A stretch of DNA of 64,000 nt, taken from contig NZ_LECU01000002.1 of NCBI RefSeq assembly GCF_001027745.1, positions 372,001 through 436,000 on the forward strand, given 5' to 3'. Source of the DNA: Pedobacter sp. BMA. Its GTDB lineage: Bacteria > Bacteroidota > Bacteroidia > Sphingobacteriales > Sphingobacteriaceae. The translations under genes were made by a program, and so were the position numbers. Below the pieces are notes generated by a model, which saw only the letters and a program-made list of their open reading frames with translations, searched no databases and was not told where the DNA came from. Below are positions 1-9,556 of the stretch, in pieces; the stretch's first letter is position 1; each line of letters begins with the position of its first letter.

Positions 1-897
1 ATTGGGATCTTCTTTTATATACATAGGAAAGATACATACTACACCTGGCTCGACGTTTACAGATGCAGCCGCCTCTTCCTTAAGTATCGCATTGTACTCC
101 GTTAGATAATTAGGGAAAATTTCTATTTCTGAAATACGTACCATCATACCTGGTTCTGGCAATTGTGCCAGTGAAGCTGAAATCAATTTCCTAAGGGTAT
201 TCGCCTGGGTCCTATTGATGCACTTCTCAATCACATTGGATAGGGAAATCAACTGCGCATCAGTGATTCCTGTATTCCTTCCCATCTTGATATGGCTTTG
301 TAGCTGGGATTCCACACCTGGCATTGCCGAAAGGGCCGAAATGGTAACAAATTCACGCTGGCGATGGTTTAGTACACTGCTTGCGAAAATGTCTGCAAAA
401 AGATGTTCTTTTAAAAATGCATCGATCCGGGGGGCAAACTCTCCAAAACCTGGCGCTGGTTTCACTTGTGGAGAACTGCTTAATTGTTCCAGCACTTTTC
501 TGCCTTGTTCATATCGACCAGATTTGTCCGTTTCAGGGTTATCATCTTTTCCGGGTTTGTCTACGATCCCTTTCTTTTTTCTCTCGCTCAATACTTCCAT
601 GTAGGTATTGATTGCATTCAGGCTTCTTGGGAACCCGCAATAGGCGTATAACTGAACCAATGCTTCTTTAATTTCGTTGATCGTTAAACCAGCATCAAGA
701 CCGGTATTTATTTCTGTTTTAAGTTGCTTTAAGTCTCCCACCGCAGTTAGCGCAGCAATGCTCCCTAGGCTTACCTGGTGAGAATTCAATGCTTCGGTTT
801 GCTTATCTTGTGCACGCACAACATTTCCAATTAAAAGCAATAATATTGCGATTATTCCCTTTAGATAACGCATATTGAAATAGTCAGTCCTTTTCAT
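1..897 (-). CDS. Secreted carboxymuconolactone decarboxylase-like / antibiotic biosynthesis monooxygenase fusion (3' end outside window)
   Basis: This minus-strand frame is open from an ATG at 897 (alternative in-frame ATG at 873) to the window edge, so the C-terminus is missing. The N-terminus has a basic segment, a run of Ile/Leu and an A-Q end, a typical signal peptide. Next comes a CMD/AhpD-like domain with the motif LYAYCGFPRSLNAI, also seen in the paralogs at 4413-5075 and 26278-27015. About 200 codons in, a second domain begins with MVRISEIEIFPNYLTEYNAI and continues with EPGVV, the pattern of YgiN-type quinol monooxygenases (ABM family). The fusion suggests a periplasmic enzyme handling quinones or related electrophiles. 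It is the last visible gene of a long minus-strand operon. The domain calls are firm; the substrate is unknown. Confidence 0.8.
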   Translation of the reverse strand, partial: MKRTDYFNMRYLKGIIAILLLLIGNVVRAQDKQTEALNSHQVSLGSIAALTAVGDLKQLKTEINTGLDAGLTINEIKEALVQLYAYCGFPRSLNAINTYMEVLSERKKKGIVDKPGKDDNPETDKSGRYEQGRKVLEQLSSSPQVKPAPGFGEFAPRIDAFLKEHLFADIFASSVLNHRQREFVTISALSAMPGVESQLQSHIKMGRNTGITDAQLISLSNVIEKCINRTQANTLRKLISASLAQLPEPGMMVRISEIEIFPNYLTEYNAILKEEAAASVNVEPGVVCIFPMYIKEDPN

Positions 898-982
898 ATC
901 TTTTCTTTATATTTTGTGAGGTAATAGCGGCCAGTTAATAAATTTAAGTGAGGATGTTGTATTATCTGTGGTGTACAATTTA

Positions 983-1936
983 TTATTTCTCAATTCCTGT
1001 AACGTTCATTTTTAATAAATACACTTCCTTTTTGGCAGTAATCAAAAGCATATTACTTTCTTTCCCACCAAAACACAAATTGGTGATCTTTTTTGAAGGC
1101 GTATGAATACTCGCAATTTTAATCCCTTTTGGATTTACTACAGTAATTTCTTCTCCAGTTAAATAAAGATTCCCCCTCTCATCCAAGGTCATCCCGTCCG
1201 ATCCCTTATTATAGAATATCCTTTTGTTACTAAGTGTACCGTCTGAATTGATGTTGTATTGGTAGGTTTTATCTGCTTTAATGTCTGCAACATAAAGGAA
1301 CTTACCGTCCGGAGTTCCCACTATCCCATTGGGTTTAATCAACGTTCCATCTACAACAGCTACCTTTTTTGCCATTCCATTCTTCAGCAACAACACCCTT
1401 TGAGTTGAAGTATCAGAACCTATCTCCTGGATAGTTCCATCAGCAGGAGGATAATAAGGATCGGTGAAATAAATGTCGCCTTTCCTGTTTATCCATAAGT
1501 CATTTGGACCATTCAAAGGTTGAAAATCGTTAATGTCGAGTATGATAGATACTTCTCCCTTGGCATCTATTTTAAGTAACCGATGACTCGTCCCTGAACA
1601 GGCTATCAAACTGCCGCTATGATCCATATACATCCCACTCAGATTGCCAGAATTCATTTTAAAAAGACTTAATTTCCCTGCAGATGTGTACTTATAGGTC
1701 TTATTGTCAGCAACATCGTTAAAGTATATTGTCCCGTCAATGCCTACGGCAGGCCCCTCAGTAAGCACAAACTGATTCGAAAGAAGCGTTGGAGTAGAAT
1801 TTCCTTTAATAAACAAGCTCCTGTCAATTGTGTCCCTTTGGCTTTCTTCCTCTGAAAGCTGCATTGCCTTAACGGGCTGATATGAGATTGCTGCAATTAA
1901 ACTTAGTATTAGTATGGCATATTTTTTACTAAACAT
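983..1936 (-). CDS. SMP-30/gluconolactonase-like secreted lactonase
   Basis: The 317-residue product starts with a signal peptide (MFSKKYAILILSLIAAISYQ, then VKA). The body is a six-bladed SMP-30/gluconolactonase/LRE-like beta-propeller. Diagnostic segments are NGPNDLWINRKGDIYFTDPY, which supplies metal-binding Asn/Asp residues, and KPNGIVGTPDGKFLYVAD. The family hydrolyses sugar lactones using a divalent metal. The gene lies 16 nt downstream of a PQQ-dependent dehydrogenase gene, and an aldose dehydrogenase that makes lactones followed by a lactonase is a sensible periplasmic pair. That coupling is inference; the substrate could be another lactone or ester. The length is normal for the family. 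Confidence 0.85.
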   Translation of the reverse strand: MFSKKYAILILSLIAAISYQPVKAMQLSEEESQRDTIDRSLFIKGNSTPTLLSNQFVLTEGPAVGIDGTIYFNDVADNKTYKYTSAGKLSLFKMNSGNLSGMYMDHSGSLIACSGTSHRLLKIDAKGEVSIILDINDFQPLNGPNDLWINRKGDIYFTDPYYPPADGTIQEIGSDTSTQRVLLLKNGMAKKVAVVDGTLIKPNGIVGTPDGKFLYVADIKADKTYQYNINSDGTLSNKRIFYNKGSDGMTLDERGNLYLTGEEITVVNPKGIKIASIHTPSKKITNLCFGGKESNMLLITAKKEVYLLKMNVTGIEK

Positions 1937-1952
1937 TTCTTTATTAGATTAG

Positions 1953-3953
1953 TTATGGAAGTGTAAGTACGATTAGTTCCGGGGTTAAATTGGCGCCGCC
2001 GGTTGTTATGGCTATATATTGCTTTCCATTCAGTTGGTAGGTCATTGGAGCAGCAGTAACATTTCTTGGTAAAGGTATCTCTCCTATTAAAAGTCCATTA
2101 AATTTGTCATAAGCTTCCAGTTTTGGATCTATTATCTGAAAGTTAGCAGTTGTTGCATCTCCGGATTCTCTTTGGGTGGAACCTTCTTGCCCGACTATCA
2201 ATAGCGTTTTCGTTAACAAAATGTGACTTCTTGAAGCCCTGCCAAGTTTGGGAAGATTAAGCTCTTTAAGAATTGCATTACTTTTTCCTATATCCCCTAT
2301 TGGGATCATCCATTTATGTAGTCCTGTTTGCATGTCGATTGCGGTGATCCGGCCATAAGGCGGCTTGTAAATCGGCACTTCATCAACACTTTCAATAGGC
2401 TTATTTGTTCCAATCAGACCATATGGCGCAACTTTCGATTTTTCCAGTTCTACCGCATATGGAAAGGTATTGGATGGAATGTATAGCATTTGAGTAATGG
2501 GATCGAATGCCGCACCGGACCAGCTGGCACCTCCCGCAATTCCGGGCATTTTTATCAGTGGCTTGTCCAGCGTGGGTGGAGTAAACAATTCGCCGGAATT
2601 GTATCTTGAAAATATGGACAGCGCCTGCTCTTTTAACCTGGGCGTAAAATCTATAAGATCATTGGCACTCATTCCCTGCCTATCGAATGGAGCCGGTTTT
2701 TCAGGAAAAGGCTGCGTTGACGATGAATTTTCACCCGGCACGGTAGACTGCGGCACGGGCTTCTCTATAATTGGCCAAACTGGTTTACCATTAGTCCGGT
2801 CAAACACATAAGTGAACCCTTGTTTAGTCACCTGAGCAACAGCTTTAATCCTTTTATTTGCTACTGTGATATCCATCAGATTAGGTGCAGCAGGCAGATC
2901 GTAATCCCATAACCCGTGGTGAACTGTTTGAAAGTGCCACACCCGTTTACCAGTCCTGGCATCAAGGCAGACCAGACTTTCACCGAAAAGATTAGCTCCC
3001 GGCCGGGCTACACCGTAACTATCATTTGTCGGTGTACTGAAAGGCAAGTAAACATAGCCTAAATCATCGTCTGCACTCATCAGTGTCCATACATTGGTAC
3101 TGCCGTTTTTTTTCCATGAATCATCTTTCCAGGTCTCATTCCCAATTTCTCCTTTTTCGGGTATTGCATGAAACACCCACTTTAACTTTCCAGTTTTAAC
3201 ATCGAAGCCTCGGACATCTCCGGGTGGCATTGGCGATTCCAAAGGTATGTCGTTTACTTTAGAGCCAATGACAATTACACCTTTACATACAACTACCGGT
3301 GAGGAAACCCCATACATCTTTCTGTTTACAGGCCTTCCCAGTCCCTGGGTAAGGTCAATCCTGCCTTGCGAACCAAATTCAGAAACTGGTTTACCTGTTT
3401 TAGCATCTAGGGAAATCAAATATCCGTCTGCAGTACCGATAATGAGGCGCGTATCGTTACCTTCAACCCAGTAGGTTATCCCCCGGTGGACAAATCCATT
3501 ATTAGATGGAAGCCCATTCCTCCATGTTTCGGGATCGTAAATCCATATAGTCTTTCCATTGCTTGCATCAATCGCAGCTACCTGCGACATGGATGTGCTG
3601 ATATATAAGATACCATCTGCCATAACCGGAGTAGACTCCCAAACCCAGGTTTTAAGCTTTGGATCTTTCAAAGTGATTTTTGTATCAGGAGATTCCCATG
3701 TCCATGCAACCTTAAGCTGCCCAAAGTTCTGCGCGTTAATCTGGCTCAGATCTGCGTACTTCATTCCCGCCTTATCATTTCCTTGTCCACCACCATCAGC
3801 TGGGGCAATACCAGTTTGCGCAATTGTGTCAGAGGTAGTAAAGAAGTGTATAATGCAAAGCAAATTCAAGGAAAGCCTATATAAAAATGATTTTTCACGT
3901 ATCAGTCTGGCTATAGACGCAGGATTTAAATAATAGCTATTAATATGTTCCAT
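1953..3953 (-). CDS. PQQ-dependent dehydrogenase-like beta-propeller protein, copy 1
   Basis: The 666-residue product resembles membrane glucose dehydrogenase-type quinoproteins (PQQ-binding propeller). Recognisable blocks are AWTWESPDTKITLKDP, STSMSQVAAIDASNGKTIW, HHGLWDYDLPAAPNLMDI (active-site region) and GGASWSGAAFDPITQMLYIP. There is no cytochrome c domain. It is highly similar to the product of 24291-26264 throughout. The N-terminus is odd: a long leader precedes a hydrophobic stretch ending DTIAQ, and the W-x-x-Y-G motif that opens the first blade in the second copy is absent here (PADGGGQGNDKAGMKYADLS instead). The role is oxidation of an alcohol or aldose in the periplasm with electrons passed to quinone; the substrate is unknown. 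The gene sits between DUF2255 and the SMP-30 gene. Confidence 0.85.
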   Translation of the reverse strand: MEHINSYYLNPASIARLIREKSFLYRLSLNLLCIIHFFTTSDTIAQTGIAPADGGGQGNDKAGMKYADLSQINAQNFGQLKVAWTWESPDTKITLKDPKLKTWVWESTPVMADGILYISTSMSQVAAIDASNGKTIWIYDPETWRNGLPSNNGFVHRGITYWVEGNDTRLIIGTADGYLISLDAKTGKPVSEFGSQGRIDLTQGLGRPVNRKMYGVSSPVVVCKGVIVIGSKVNDIPLESPMPPGDVRGFDVKTGKLKWVFHAIPEKGEIGNETWKDDSWKKNGSTNVWTLMSADDDLGYVYLPFSTPTNDSYGVARPGANLFGESLVCLDARTGKRVWHFQTVHHGLWDYDLPAAPNLMDITVANKRIKAVAQVTKQGFTYVFDRTNGKPVWPIIEKPVPQSTVPGENSSSTQPFPEKPAPFDRQGMSANDLIDFTPRLKEQALSIFSRYNSGELFTPPTLDKPLIKMPGIAGGASWSGAAFDPITQMLYIPSNTFPYAVELEKSKVAPYGLIGTNKPIESVDEVPIYKPPYGRITAIDMQTGLHKWMIPIGDIGKSNAILKELNLPKLGRASRSHILLTKTLLIVGQEGSTQRESGDATTANFQIIDPKLEAYDKFNGLLIGEIPLPRNVTAAPMTYQLNGKQYIAITTGGANLTPELIVLTLP

Positions 3954-4025
3954 GTAATTTTCGATTAAACTGTGAACGTGTTTTTATTTTTTATAAAGAC
4001 ATCCACAGTTTCGGCCTTTATTGCT

Positions 4026-4412
4026 CTATAAATTAATTAGCTGGATCTTCACTGTAGCCGATCTAGCTCCGTCGTTGATCATATGAGTCATGTAAGGGCT
4101 TTTACTGTACTTACTCTGATAGGCCTGGTCAATTTTTAGATTCAGATTATTTTCAGAAACGGGTTCAAAACTTACATCCTTTATCATCTCTGCAGCATGG
4201 ATGCGTCCGGCTTTCTGTTTCAGCGCCGCCTGGTACCACCTGGAAGATACTCCATGATAAGCCCGTACATAAAGGTCTCCTTCCACGATCACTTCCCATA
4301 TCCAGGTCGGCGTACCGTAGGTGACACCATCTTCGCGAAATGGTGCTATCTTCAAATCATCGGCCTGATCGATCTTTTGAAGCTGCTCTGCTGAAAATTT
4401 TCTTGTGTTCAT
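4026..4412 (-). CDS. DUF2255 family protein
   Basis: The 128-residue cytoplasmic protein has the DUF2255 pattern: a short N-terminal helix, then GTPTWIWEVIVEGDLYVRAY and VSSRWYQAAL. Members resemble nitroreductase-associated or F420/FMN-binding split-barrel proteins, but no activity is established for the family. The ATG at 4412 directly abuts the TAG that would end the full-length upstream CMD frame (4413-4415), so the two genes were evidently translationally coupled. It is part of the same operon as the PQQ dehydrogenase downstream. Confidence 0.75.
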   Translation of the reverse strand: MNTRKFSAEQLQKIDQADDLKIAPFREDGVTYGTPTWIWEVIVEGDLYVRAYHGVSSRWYQAALKQKAGRIHAAEMIKDVSFEPVSENNLNLKIDQAYQSKYSKSPYMTHMINDGARSATVKIQLINL

Positions 4413-5075
4413 CTAATTATTTTTTTCGTTCCTTGCCTCAACAACCTTTGTTAACACCGCCAATGCGATATCTCTATGTTGTTTACCTACTATCGTTCCA
4501 ATCACGAGGAACACTTCTTTTCACTGTTCTTCGGTCATTCCTGTATTCATACCCATACCAATATGGGCCTGCAATTGGGATTCGACCCCACTTAGCGTTG
4601 CCAGCGTTGAAATGGTAATCAGTTCGCGATCCTGGAAAGTTAGCACTTCTCTACTGAATATATCAGCAAAAAGATGTTCTTTCAAAAAGAGATCAATTAG
4701 CGGAGCAAATCCAATGGCTCCTTTTTTAGGCCCTGTTTCTTCAATGCCGGTCAATGTTTGCAGGTTTATTTTTCCTGTTTCATATTTATCGCCCACTTCA
4801 ACCGGGGACGCTTCTCGGCCAGGTTCATCATTAACGCCCTTGTCCTTGCGTTCCGATAGAACATCCATAAACGTGTTAATTGCGTTCAAACTGCGGGGAA
4901 ATCCACAATATGCATAAAGCTGCACAAGCCCCTCTTTGATCTCGCTGATGGTCAGTCCGCCATCAAGAGCCTTATTCAAATAAGTCTTTAGCCCGGATAT
5001 ATCTCCTTTAGCAGTTAACGATGAAATCGCTACCAGACCTCGTTGTCTATCATTTAATTCTTGTTTGTTTTCCAT
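4413..5075 (-). pseudogene. Carboxymuconolactone decarboxylase-like protein interrupted by an in-frame TGA
   Basis: The frame from ATG 5075 reads 184 residues and meets TGA at 4521-4523. Reading through it, the frame continues 35 more codons (KEVFLVIGTIVGKQHRDIAL and on) to TAG at 4413-4415, directly before the next ATG. The read-through segment aligns with the C-terminal helix of the paralog at 26278-27015, where TEVELKDVF matches TEEQ-stop-KEVF here. The stop therefore replaces a Leu codon, which TTA to TGA would explain. The core CMD motif LYAYCGFPRSLNAI is intact. Unlike its two paralogs this copy has no signal peptide. It is either a C-terminally truncated but partly functional protein, a recent pseudogene, or a base-call error. 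No sign of selenocysteine coding was seen. Confidence 0.75.
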
Positions 5076-5143
5076 TTGATTATTGATGTTGCGTTTTTAA
5101 AAAGTGAAAATATTTACCTCCGCTACTGTCGAAAAAAATGTCT

Positions 5144-5608
5144 TTATTGTTTTGGTCCGTTGTACTGCTCATCGGTTACCGGCTGGAGCCAGGTGACCAC
5201 GCCTTTTTCTGCATTTGGGTTCAAGGAAATATGGGTCATGGAACTAGCTGATGAAGCGCCATGCCAATGTTCAATATTAGGCAGGCAGGTAATTACTTCA
5301 CCCTTGCGAATGACCCTGATTGGCTTTCCTTTTTCCTGTGTATAACCTATTCCATCGGTAATGAGTAAGATTTGTCCCGCCTGATGGGTATGCCAAAAGC
5401 TTCTTGCGCCAGGCTCAAAAGTCACGCTACCGGCAACCAGATTGAAAGTACTGTCCTTCGCTACCAGCGGATGCAGCCAAACTGTTCCTGTGAAAGTCGC
5501 AGTAACTTCGTTGCCTTTTGGAAAAGGGTTCCCAACTGCCTTCTGCGCTTGAACGCTGATCTGCATCATCAAAAAAAATGTGATTGCAATAATGATAATT
5601 CGTTTCAT
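5144..5608 (-). CDS. Secreted cupin-domain protein
   Basis: The start at ATG 5608 (MKRIIIIAITFFLMMQISVQ, then AQ) gives a clean signal peptide; an in-frame ATG at 5653 would add 15 residues upstream of it. The remainder is a single small cupin. FWHTHQAGQILLITDGIG carries the first-motif histidines and HWHGASSASSMTHISL the second, together a typical metal-binding set. It is closely similar to the product of 27012-27482, which also lies next to a CMD gene. CMD-cupin pairs are common in redox and detoxification loci, where the cupin is often annotated as a quercetinase or carboxymuconolactone-associated protein. The substrate is unknown. Confidence 0.85.
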   Translation of the reverse strand: MKRIIIIAITFFLMMQISVQAQKAVGNPFPKGNEVTATFTGTVWLHPLVAKDSTFNLVAGSVTFEPGARSFWHTHQAGQILLITDGIGYTQEKGKPIRVIRKGEVITCLPNIEHWHGASSASSMTHISLNPNAEKGVVTWLQPVTDEQYNGPKQ

Positions 5609-5664
5609 AATGTAGTTTTTTTTCTGCAAGCTATTTATTCTATTAAAAGCCAATCCGTTCCTGT

Positions 5665-7875
5665 TTAAATAGGCCTTTTCATTTTGGAAAGATACTTATC
5701 CAAAGTGATGGGGTATTCGCGGACCCGTACGCCCGTTGCGTTATAAACCGCATTGGCAACTGCGGCGGCAACACCAACCAGGCCAAGTTCTCCAATTCCT
5801 TTGGCTTTCATTGGCGACATCGTTGGATCCGAATCTTCCATAAGAATCACCTCCTGATGAGGAATGTCTGCATGAACGGGAACTTCATATCCCGCGAGGT
5901 CGTGGTTCACAAAAAAGCCGATCTTTTTATCTACTACCAATTCTTCCATTAAGGCCGCCCCTACTCCCATGGTCATTGCACCTATCATCTGACTGCGTGC
6001 GGCTTTAGGATTTAATATCCGACCAGCATGGGCTACTGCTAGCATTCTTCGTACCCGTATCTCCCCAGTATAGGCATGTACCGCCACTTCTACGAAATGT
6101 GCACCGAAGGTGTCCTGTGCATATTGTTTGGAAAGCTCACCGTAGGTCATTTCATCCTCTCCAACCAGATCCGCTTTTTTGGCTGCATCAGATAGGGAGA
6201 AACTTTGATTTCCCGAGCGAACTTGCCCGGATGAGAACTCAGCTTGTGAAACATTCAAACCAAATGCGAGGGCCACGCGTTCACGCAATTTTACGCAAGC
6301 TGCGTAAACGCCAGAAGTAGAAGATGCTGCTCCCCATTGCCCACCTGATCCCGAAGACTCCGGAAAACTTGAATCGCCCAGTTTCACGACAATCCGATCA
6401 AGACCAACACCCATCATTTCAGCTGCCGTCTGTCCGATGATGGTATAACTCCCAGTCCCTATATCAGTCATATCGGTTTCTACTGTTATTATCCCATTGC
6501 GATCAAGCCGAACGCGCGCGGCCGATTTTGTAATCGGAGCTCCACGTACAGCTGAGGCTACCCCTACCCCGATCAGCCATTGACCATCGCGCCGTTCTCC
6601 AGGAGCGGAATTGCGGTGTTTCCAACCGAAACGTTCAGCACCGGTTTTCAAACACTGGACTAGTAAACGGGTTGAAAACGGACGTTCAGGTTTTTCCGGA
6701 TCAAACTGAGTATCATTCTTGATCCGGAATTCTACCGGGTCGATATTTAATTTTTCAGCCATTTCATCCATAGCAATTTCAAGGGCCATCATGCCCGGTG
6801 CCTCACCTGGGGCTCTCATGGCATTGCCCTCAGCAAGGTCAAGTACTGCGAGCCTTAAATGTGTCATGCGATTGGCACCTGCATATAGTAAGCGGGTAGA
6901 AGCAGTAGCAGCTTCGGTGCGTCCACCTCGAATATTGCCTGACCAGCTTTCGTGACTGATGGCCGTGATTGTTCCATCTGGATTCGCACCTATCCGAATG
7001 CGCTGAATTGTTTTAGGCCGGTGGGTTGTATTATTAAAAATGAGCGGCCGGGGCAATGTCACTTTTACGGGCCTGCCAACAGCGCGCGCACTGAGGGAGG
7101 CCGCAACAATATCAGATAATACTGTCCCCTTACCTCCAAAGCCGCCGCCGATGTAATGGGAAATCAGCCGGATATTTTCTTTTTGAATCCCTAAAATATT
7201 GGCGAGGTCCCTCACGCCCCAGTTCAGTTGCTGAATGGAACACCAGCAGGTTAATTTATCTCCTTCCCATCTGGCGGTTGCAGCATGGGGCTCCATCATC
7301 GCATGCGATTGATCGGGCACTGTGTAGGTTTGGTCGAGCTTAAGTGGAGCTGATGCAAAAGCGCCTTCAAAATCTCCAACAATTGTTTGCGGCGGGCCAC
7401 CAAATTCTCCAGGCTTTGGTGTTATTGCTGAATCCATTTCGGCCTCAAGATCAAATGAGCCTTTTTCTTTAACATAATCAACCTGCAGCAAACTTGCAGC
7501 TGCCCTGGCCTGTTCAAAAGTTTCGGCCACTACTACAGCGACTGCCTGGTGATAATGGTCAACGTTTGGTCCGGCAAGCATTCTATCGGCATAGAATTTA
7601 CCGGGTTGCAAAGGCCCGGCGTTGGCGGCTGTTATGATAGCAAGTACTCCAGGTGAATTTTTGGCCTTTAATTGATGAATCTCCGCTATACGACCCTTGC
7701 TGATTGCTGCGCCAACGATATAACCGTAAGCATAGTTAGGAACCTCTTCATTAAACTCGTAGGCATATTTGGCCGTACCGGTCGTTTTTAGTGGCCCCTC
7801 AATGCGGTCGGCCGGTTTACCAATAACCTGTTGTCTATCGGTGGGATTAGCACCTGCTGGTTTATCGAATTTCAT
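5665..7875 (-). CDS. paoC: Aldehyde oxidoreductase molybdenum-binding subunit (PaoC-like)
   Basis: The 736-residue xanthine dehydrogenase-family large subunit starts with [20 protein letters not shown], the usual opening of this class. GGGFGGKG and the downstream [18 protein letters not shown] blocks bind the molybdopterin cytosine dinucleotide cofactor. [10 protein letters not shown] near the C-terminus holds the catalytic Glu. Its start overlaps the end of the FAD-subunit gene by 14 nt, and the set A-B-C is transcribed in that order. By family knowledge the trimer oxidises a broad range of aldehydes to acids in the periplasm after Tat export of the assembled complex on the small subunit's signal. 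The cofactor-insertion chaperone (PaoD/XdhC-like) is not in the window. Confidence 0.88.
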   Translation of the reverse strand: MKFDKPAGANPTDRQQVIGKPADRIEGPLKTTGTAKYAYEFNEEVPNYAYGYIVGAAISKGRIAEIHQLKAKNSPGVLAIITAANAGPLQPGKFYADRMLAGPNVDHYHQAVAVVVAETFEQARAAASLLQVDYVKEKGSFDLEAEMDSAITPKPGEFGGPPQTIVGDFEGAFASAPLKLDQTYTVPDQSHAMMEPHAATARWEGDKLTCWCSIQQLNWGVRDLANILGIQKENIRLISHYIGGGFGGKGTVLSDIVAASLSARAVGRPVKVTLPRPLIFNNTTHRPKTIQRIRIGANPDGTITAISHESWSGNIRGGRTEAATASTRLLYAGANRMTHLRLAVLDLAEGNAMRAPGEAPGMMALEIAMDEMAEKLNIDPVEFRIKNDTQFDPEKPERPFSTRLLVQCLKTGAERFGWKHRNSAPGERRDGQWLIGVGVASAVRGAPITKSAARVRLDRNGIITVETDMTDIGTGSYTIIGQTAAEMMGVGLDRIVVKLGDSSFPESSGSGGQWGAASSTSGVYAACVKLRERVALAFGLNVSQAEFSSGQVRSGNQSFSLSDAAKKADLVGEDEMTYGELSKQYAQDTFGAHFVEVAVHAYTGEIRVRRMLAVAHAGRILNPKAARSQMIGAMTMGVGAALMEELVVDKKIGFFVNHDLAGYEVPVHADIPHQEVILMEDSDPTMSPMKAKGIGELGLVGVAAAVANAVYNATGVRVREYPITLDKYLSKMKRPI

Positions 7876-8827
7876 ATAAGCTTTTCCCTTCTTTTAAAAC
7901 GCTTTGTAGCGTCCGCTCTACTAATGCAAGTTTAAATTCATTTTCTTTGGTTGGGTTGGCGCCGGCCATGAGTTTTTTTGTTGTAGACGCTGCTCCCTCG
8001 GGAAGAAATATCTCTGCTTCAACATTTCGCCACGGTTTGGCTGCAACCCCGCCAATCGCTACCCTCCCTGTACCATCCTTCTGCAAAATCAACCCCACTG
8101 AAATCAGCGCGAATGCATAAGATGCACGATCCCGAACCTTGTGATAAATGTGTACACCTCCTACCGGAGCTGGAAGGGTAACTGCGGTGATGAGCTCGTT
8201 TTTCGCCAGGTTGGTTTCGATATGCGGGGTATTCCCGGGCAAACGATACAACTCAGCAATTGGTATGCTACGTGCTTTCCCTTTTGCATTGATTGTCTCT
8301 ATCTTCGCATCCAGTGCCATCATAGCCACGGCCATATCTCCTGGGTAAGTTGCAATACAGTGTTCGCTGGATCCTATCACAGCCAGCAGTCGACTATAGC
8401 CGCCAATAGCAGCACATCCACTTCCGGGAACCCGTTTATTGCATGGCTGGTTGGTATCATAAAAATAAGGACACCGTGTACGCTGTAATAGGTTGCCTGC
8501 GGTAGTAGCCTTATTTCGGAGCTGCCCTGATGCGCCTGCAAGCAATGCTCTGGAAAGCAGACCATAGTCCCGCCTGATACCCAGATCTGCTGCCAGATCT
8601 GTATTGCTGACCAGCGCACCAATGCGTAAACCGCCTTCGGATGTGGGTTCAATTTTATTTAATCCGACCTTTCCTATATCGATCAGGTGAACTGGAGTTT
8701 CGATCTGCAGTTTCATCAGATCGAGTAAGTTGGTTCCTCCTGCAATAAATTTGGAGCCAGGCACACGCATTGCAGCAGCTGCAGCCTCAGCGGGTGAGTG
8801 AGGTTGTTCGTAGGTAAATGCTTTCAT
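7862..8827 (-). CDS. paoB: Aldehyde oxidoreductase FAD-binding subunit (PaoB-like) with [4Fe-4S] cysteines
   Basis: The 321-residue subunit has the FAD-binding segments [15 protein letters not shown] and [33 protein letters not shown] contributes Cys119, Cys129 and Cys138, and [11 protein letters not shown] adds Cys157. In the xanthine dehydrogenase superfamily such a cysteine insert marks PaoB-type subunits, which carry an extra [4Fe-4S] cluster; assigning these four residues as its ligands is inference. It passes electrons between the molybdenum subunit and an external acceptor. The gene sits 55 nt after the 2Fe-2S subunit gene and overlaps the large-subunit gene by 14 nt. Confidence 0.87.
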   Translation of the reverse strand: MKAFTYEQPHSPAEAAAAAMRVPGSKFIAGGTNLLDLMKLQIETPVHLIDIGKVGLNKIEPTSEGGLRIGALVSNTDLAADLGIRRDYGLLSRALLAGASGQLRNKATTAGNLLQRTRCPYFYDTNQPCNKRVPGSGCAAIGGYSRLLAVIGSSEHCIATYPGDMAVAMMALDAKIETINAKGKARSIPIAELYRLPGNTPHIETNLAKNELITAVTLPAPVGGVHIYHKVRDRASYAFALISVGLILQKDGTGRVAIGGVAAKPWRNVEAEIFLPEGAASTTKKLMAGANPTKENEFKLALVERTLQSVLKEGKSLYEIR

Positions 8828-8882
8828 GCTATTTTTTTTAATATATGCTCACGCAGATAATCAATCAGTTGGTGTTATACGT

Positions 8883-9527
8883 TCAGGATTTGGCAGCCAC
8901 ATCTTCGAATGCTTCGGCGATGTTCGAGTACGCTCCGCAGCGGCAAATATTTCCGCTCATCCTTTCGCGGAACTCCATGTTGCTCATCTCTGGTTTGCCT
9001 GTAAGATCTCGAGTGACATGGCTAGGAATCCCTGACTTTATTTCATTCAATACGCCTAATGCTGAACAGATCTGCCCGGGCGTGCAATAACCGCACTGGT
9101 ATGCGTCGTGCTTTATAAAGGATGCCTGCATAGGATGTAATTTTTTTGGTGTGCCCAATCCTTCGATTGTTGTGATGGAGTCACCTTCATGCTGAAGGGC
9201 TAAGGTGAGGCAGGAATTAATTCTTCGTCCATTCACGAGTACCGTACAGGCACCGCACTGGCCATGATCACAACCCTTTTTAGTGCCGGTCAAGTTTAAA
9301 TGCTCCCTTAAGGTATCCAAAAGAGTTGTCCTGGTATCTAACAAAAGCTGATGTTTCTTCCCGTTCACACTTAAATTAACATCAAGGTTGACCAACTTCG
9401 GTTCGGTGGGAGCGCCAAGGGCGCCTGCGTGATCTATTTTGCTTGAAGTCAAGGTCACTGTAACAGCAGCTGCCGTACCCAAGATCATTTCGCGTCGTGT
9501 TATATTGTGTTTTTTGGATGCTTTCAT
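8883..9527 (-). CDS. paoA: Aldehyde oxidoreductase 2Fe-2S subunit with Tat signal (PaoA-like)
   Basis: The 214-residue small subunit opens with a twin-arginine signal (ITRREMILGTAAAVTVTLTS), so the complex is exported folded. Two [2Fe-2S] domains follow. The plant-ferredoxin type uses Cys86, Cys91, Cys94 and Cys106 (GCDHGQCGAC, then C12 residues on), and the helical domain uses Cys145, Cys148, Cys195 and Cys197 (CGYC, CRC). This is first of the three subunit genes. The long linker between signal and first domain fits PaoA. The Tat signal is good evidence for a periplasmic rather than cytoplasmic xanthine dehydrogenase-type enzyme. Confidence 0.88.
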   Translation of the reverse strand: MKASKKHNITRREMILGTAAAVTVTLTSSKIDHAGALGAPTEPKLVNLDVNLSVNGKKHQLLLDTRTTLLDTLREHLNLTGTKKGCDHGQCGACTVLVNGRRINSCLTLALQHEGDSITTIEGLGTPKKLHPMQASFIKHDAYQCGYCTPGQICSALGVLNEIKSGIPSHVTRDLTGKPEMSNMEFRERMSGNICRCGAYSNIAEAFEDVAAKS

Positions 9528-9556
9528 AGATTAAATCTTTTACCAGGGTTGATATT

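Noticed and set aside
4521-4523. TGA as a selenocysteine codon
   Set aside because: It replaces a Leu in the paralog, not a catalytic Cys, and no bacterial SECIS-like hairpin was evident directly downstream.
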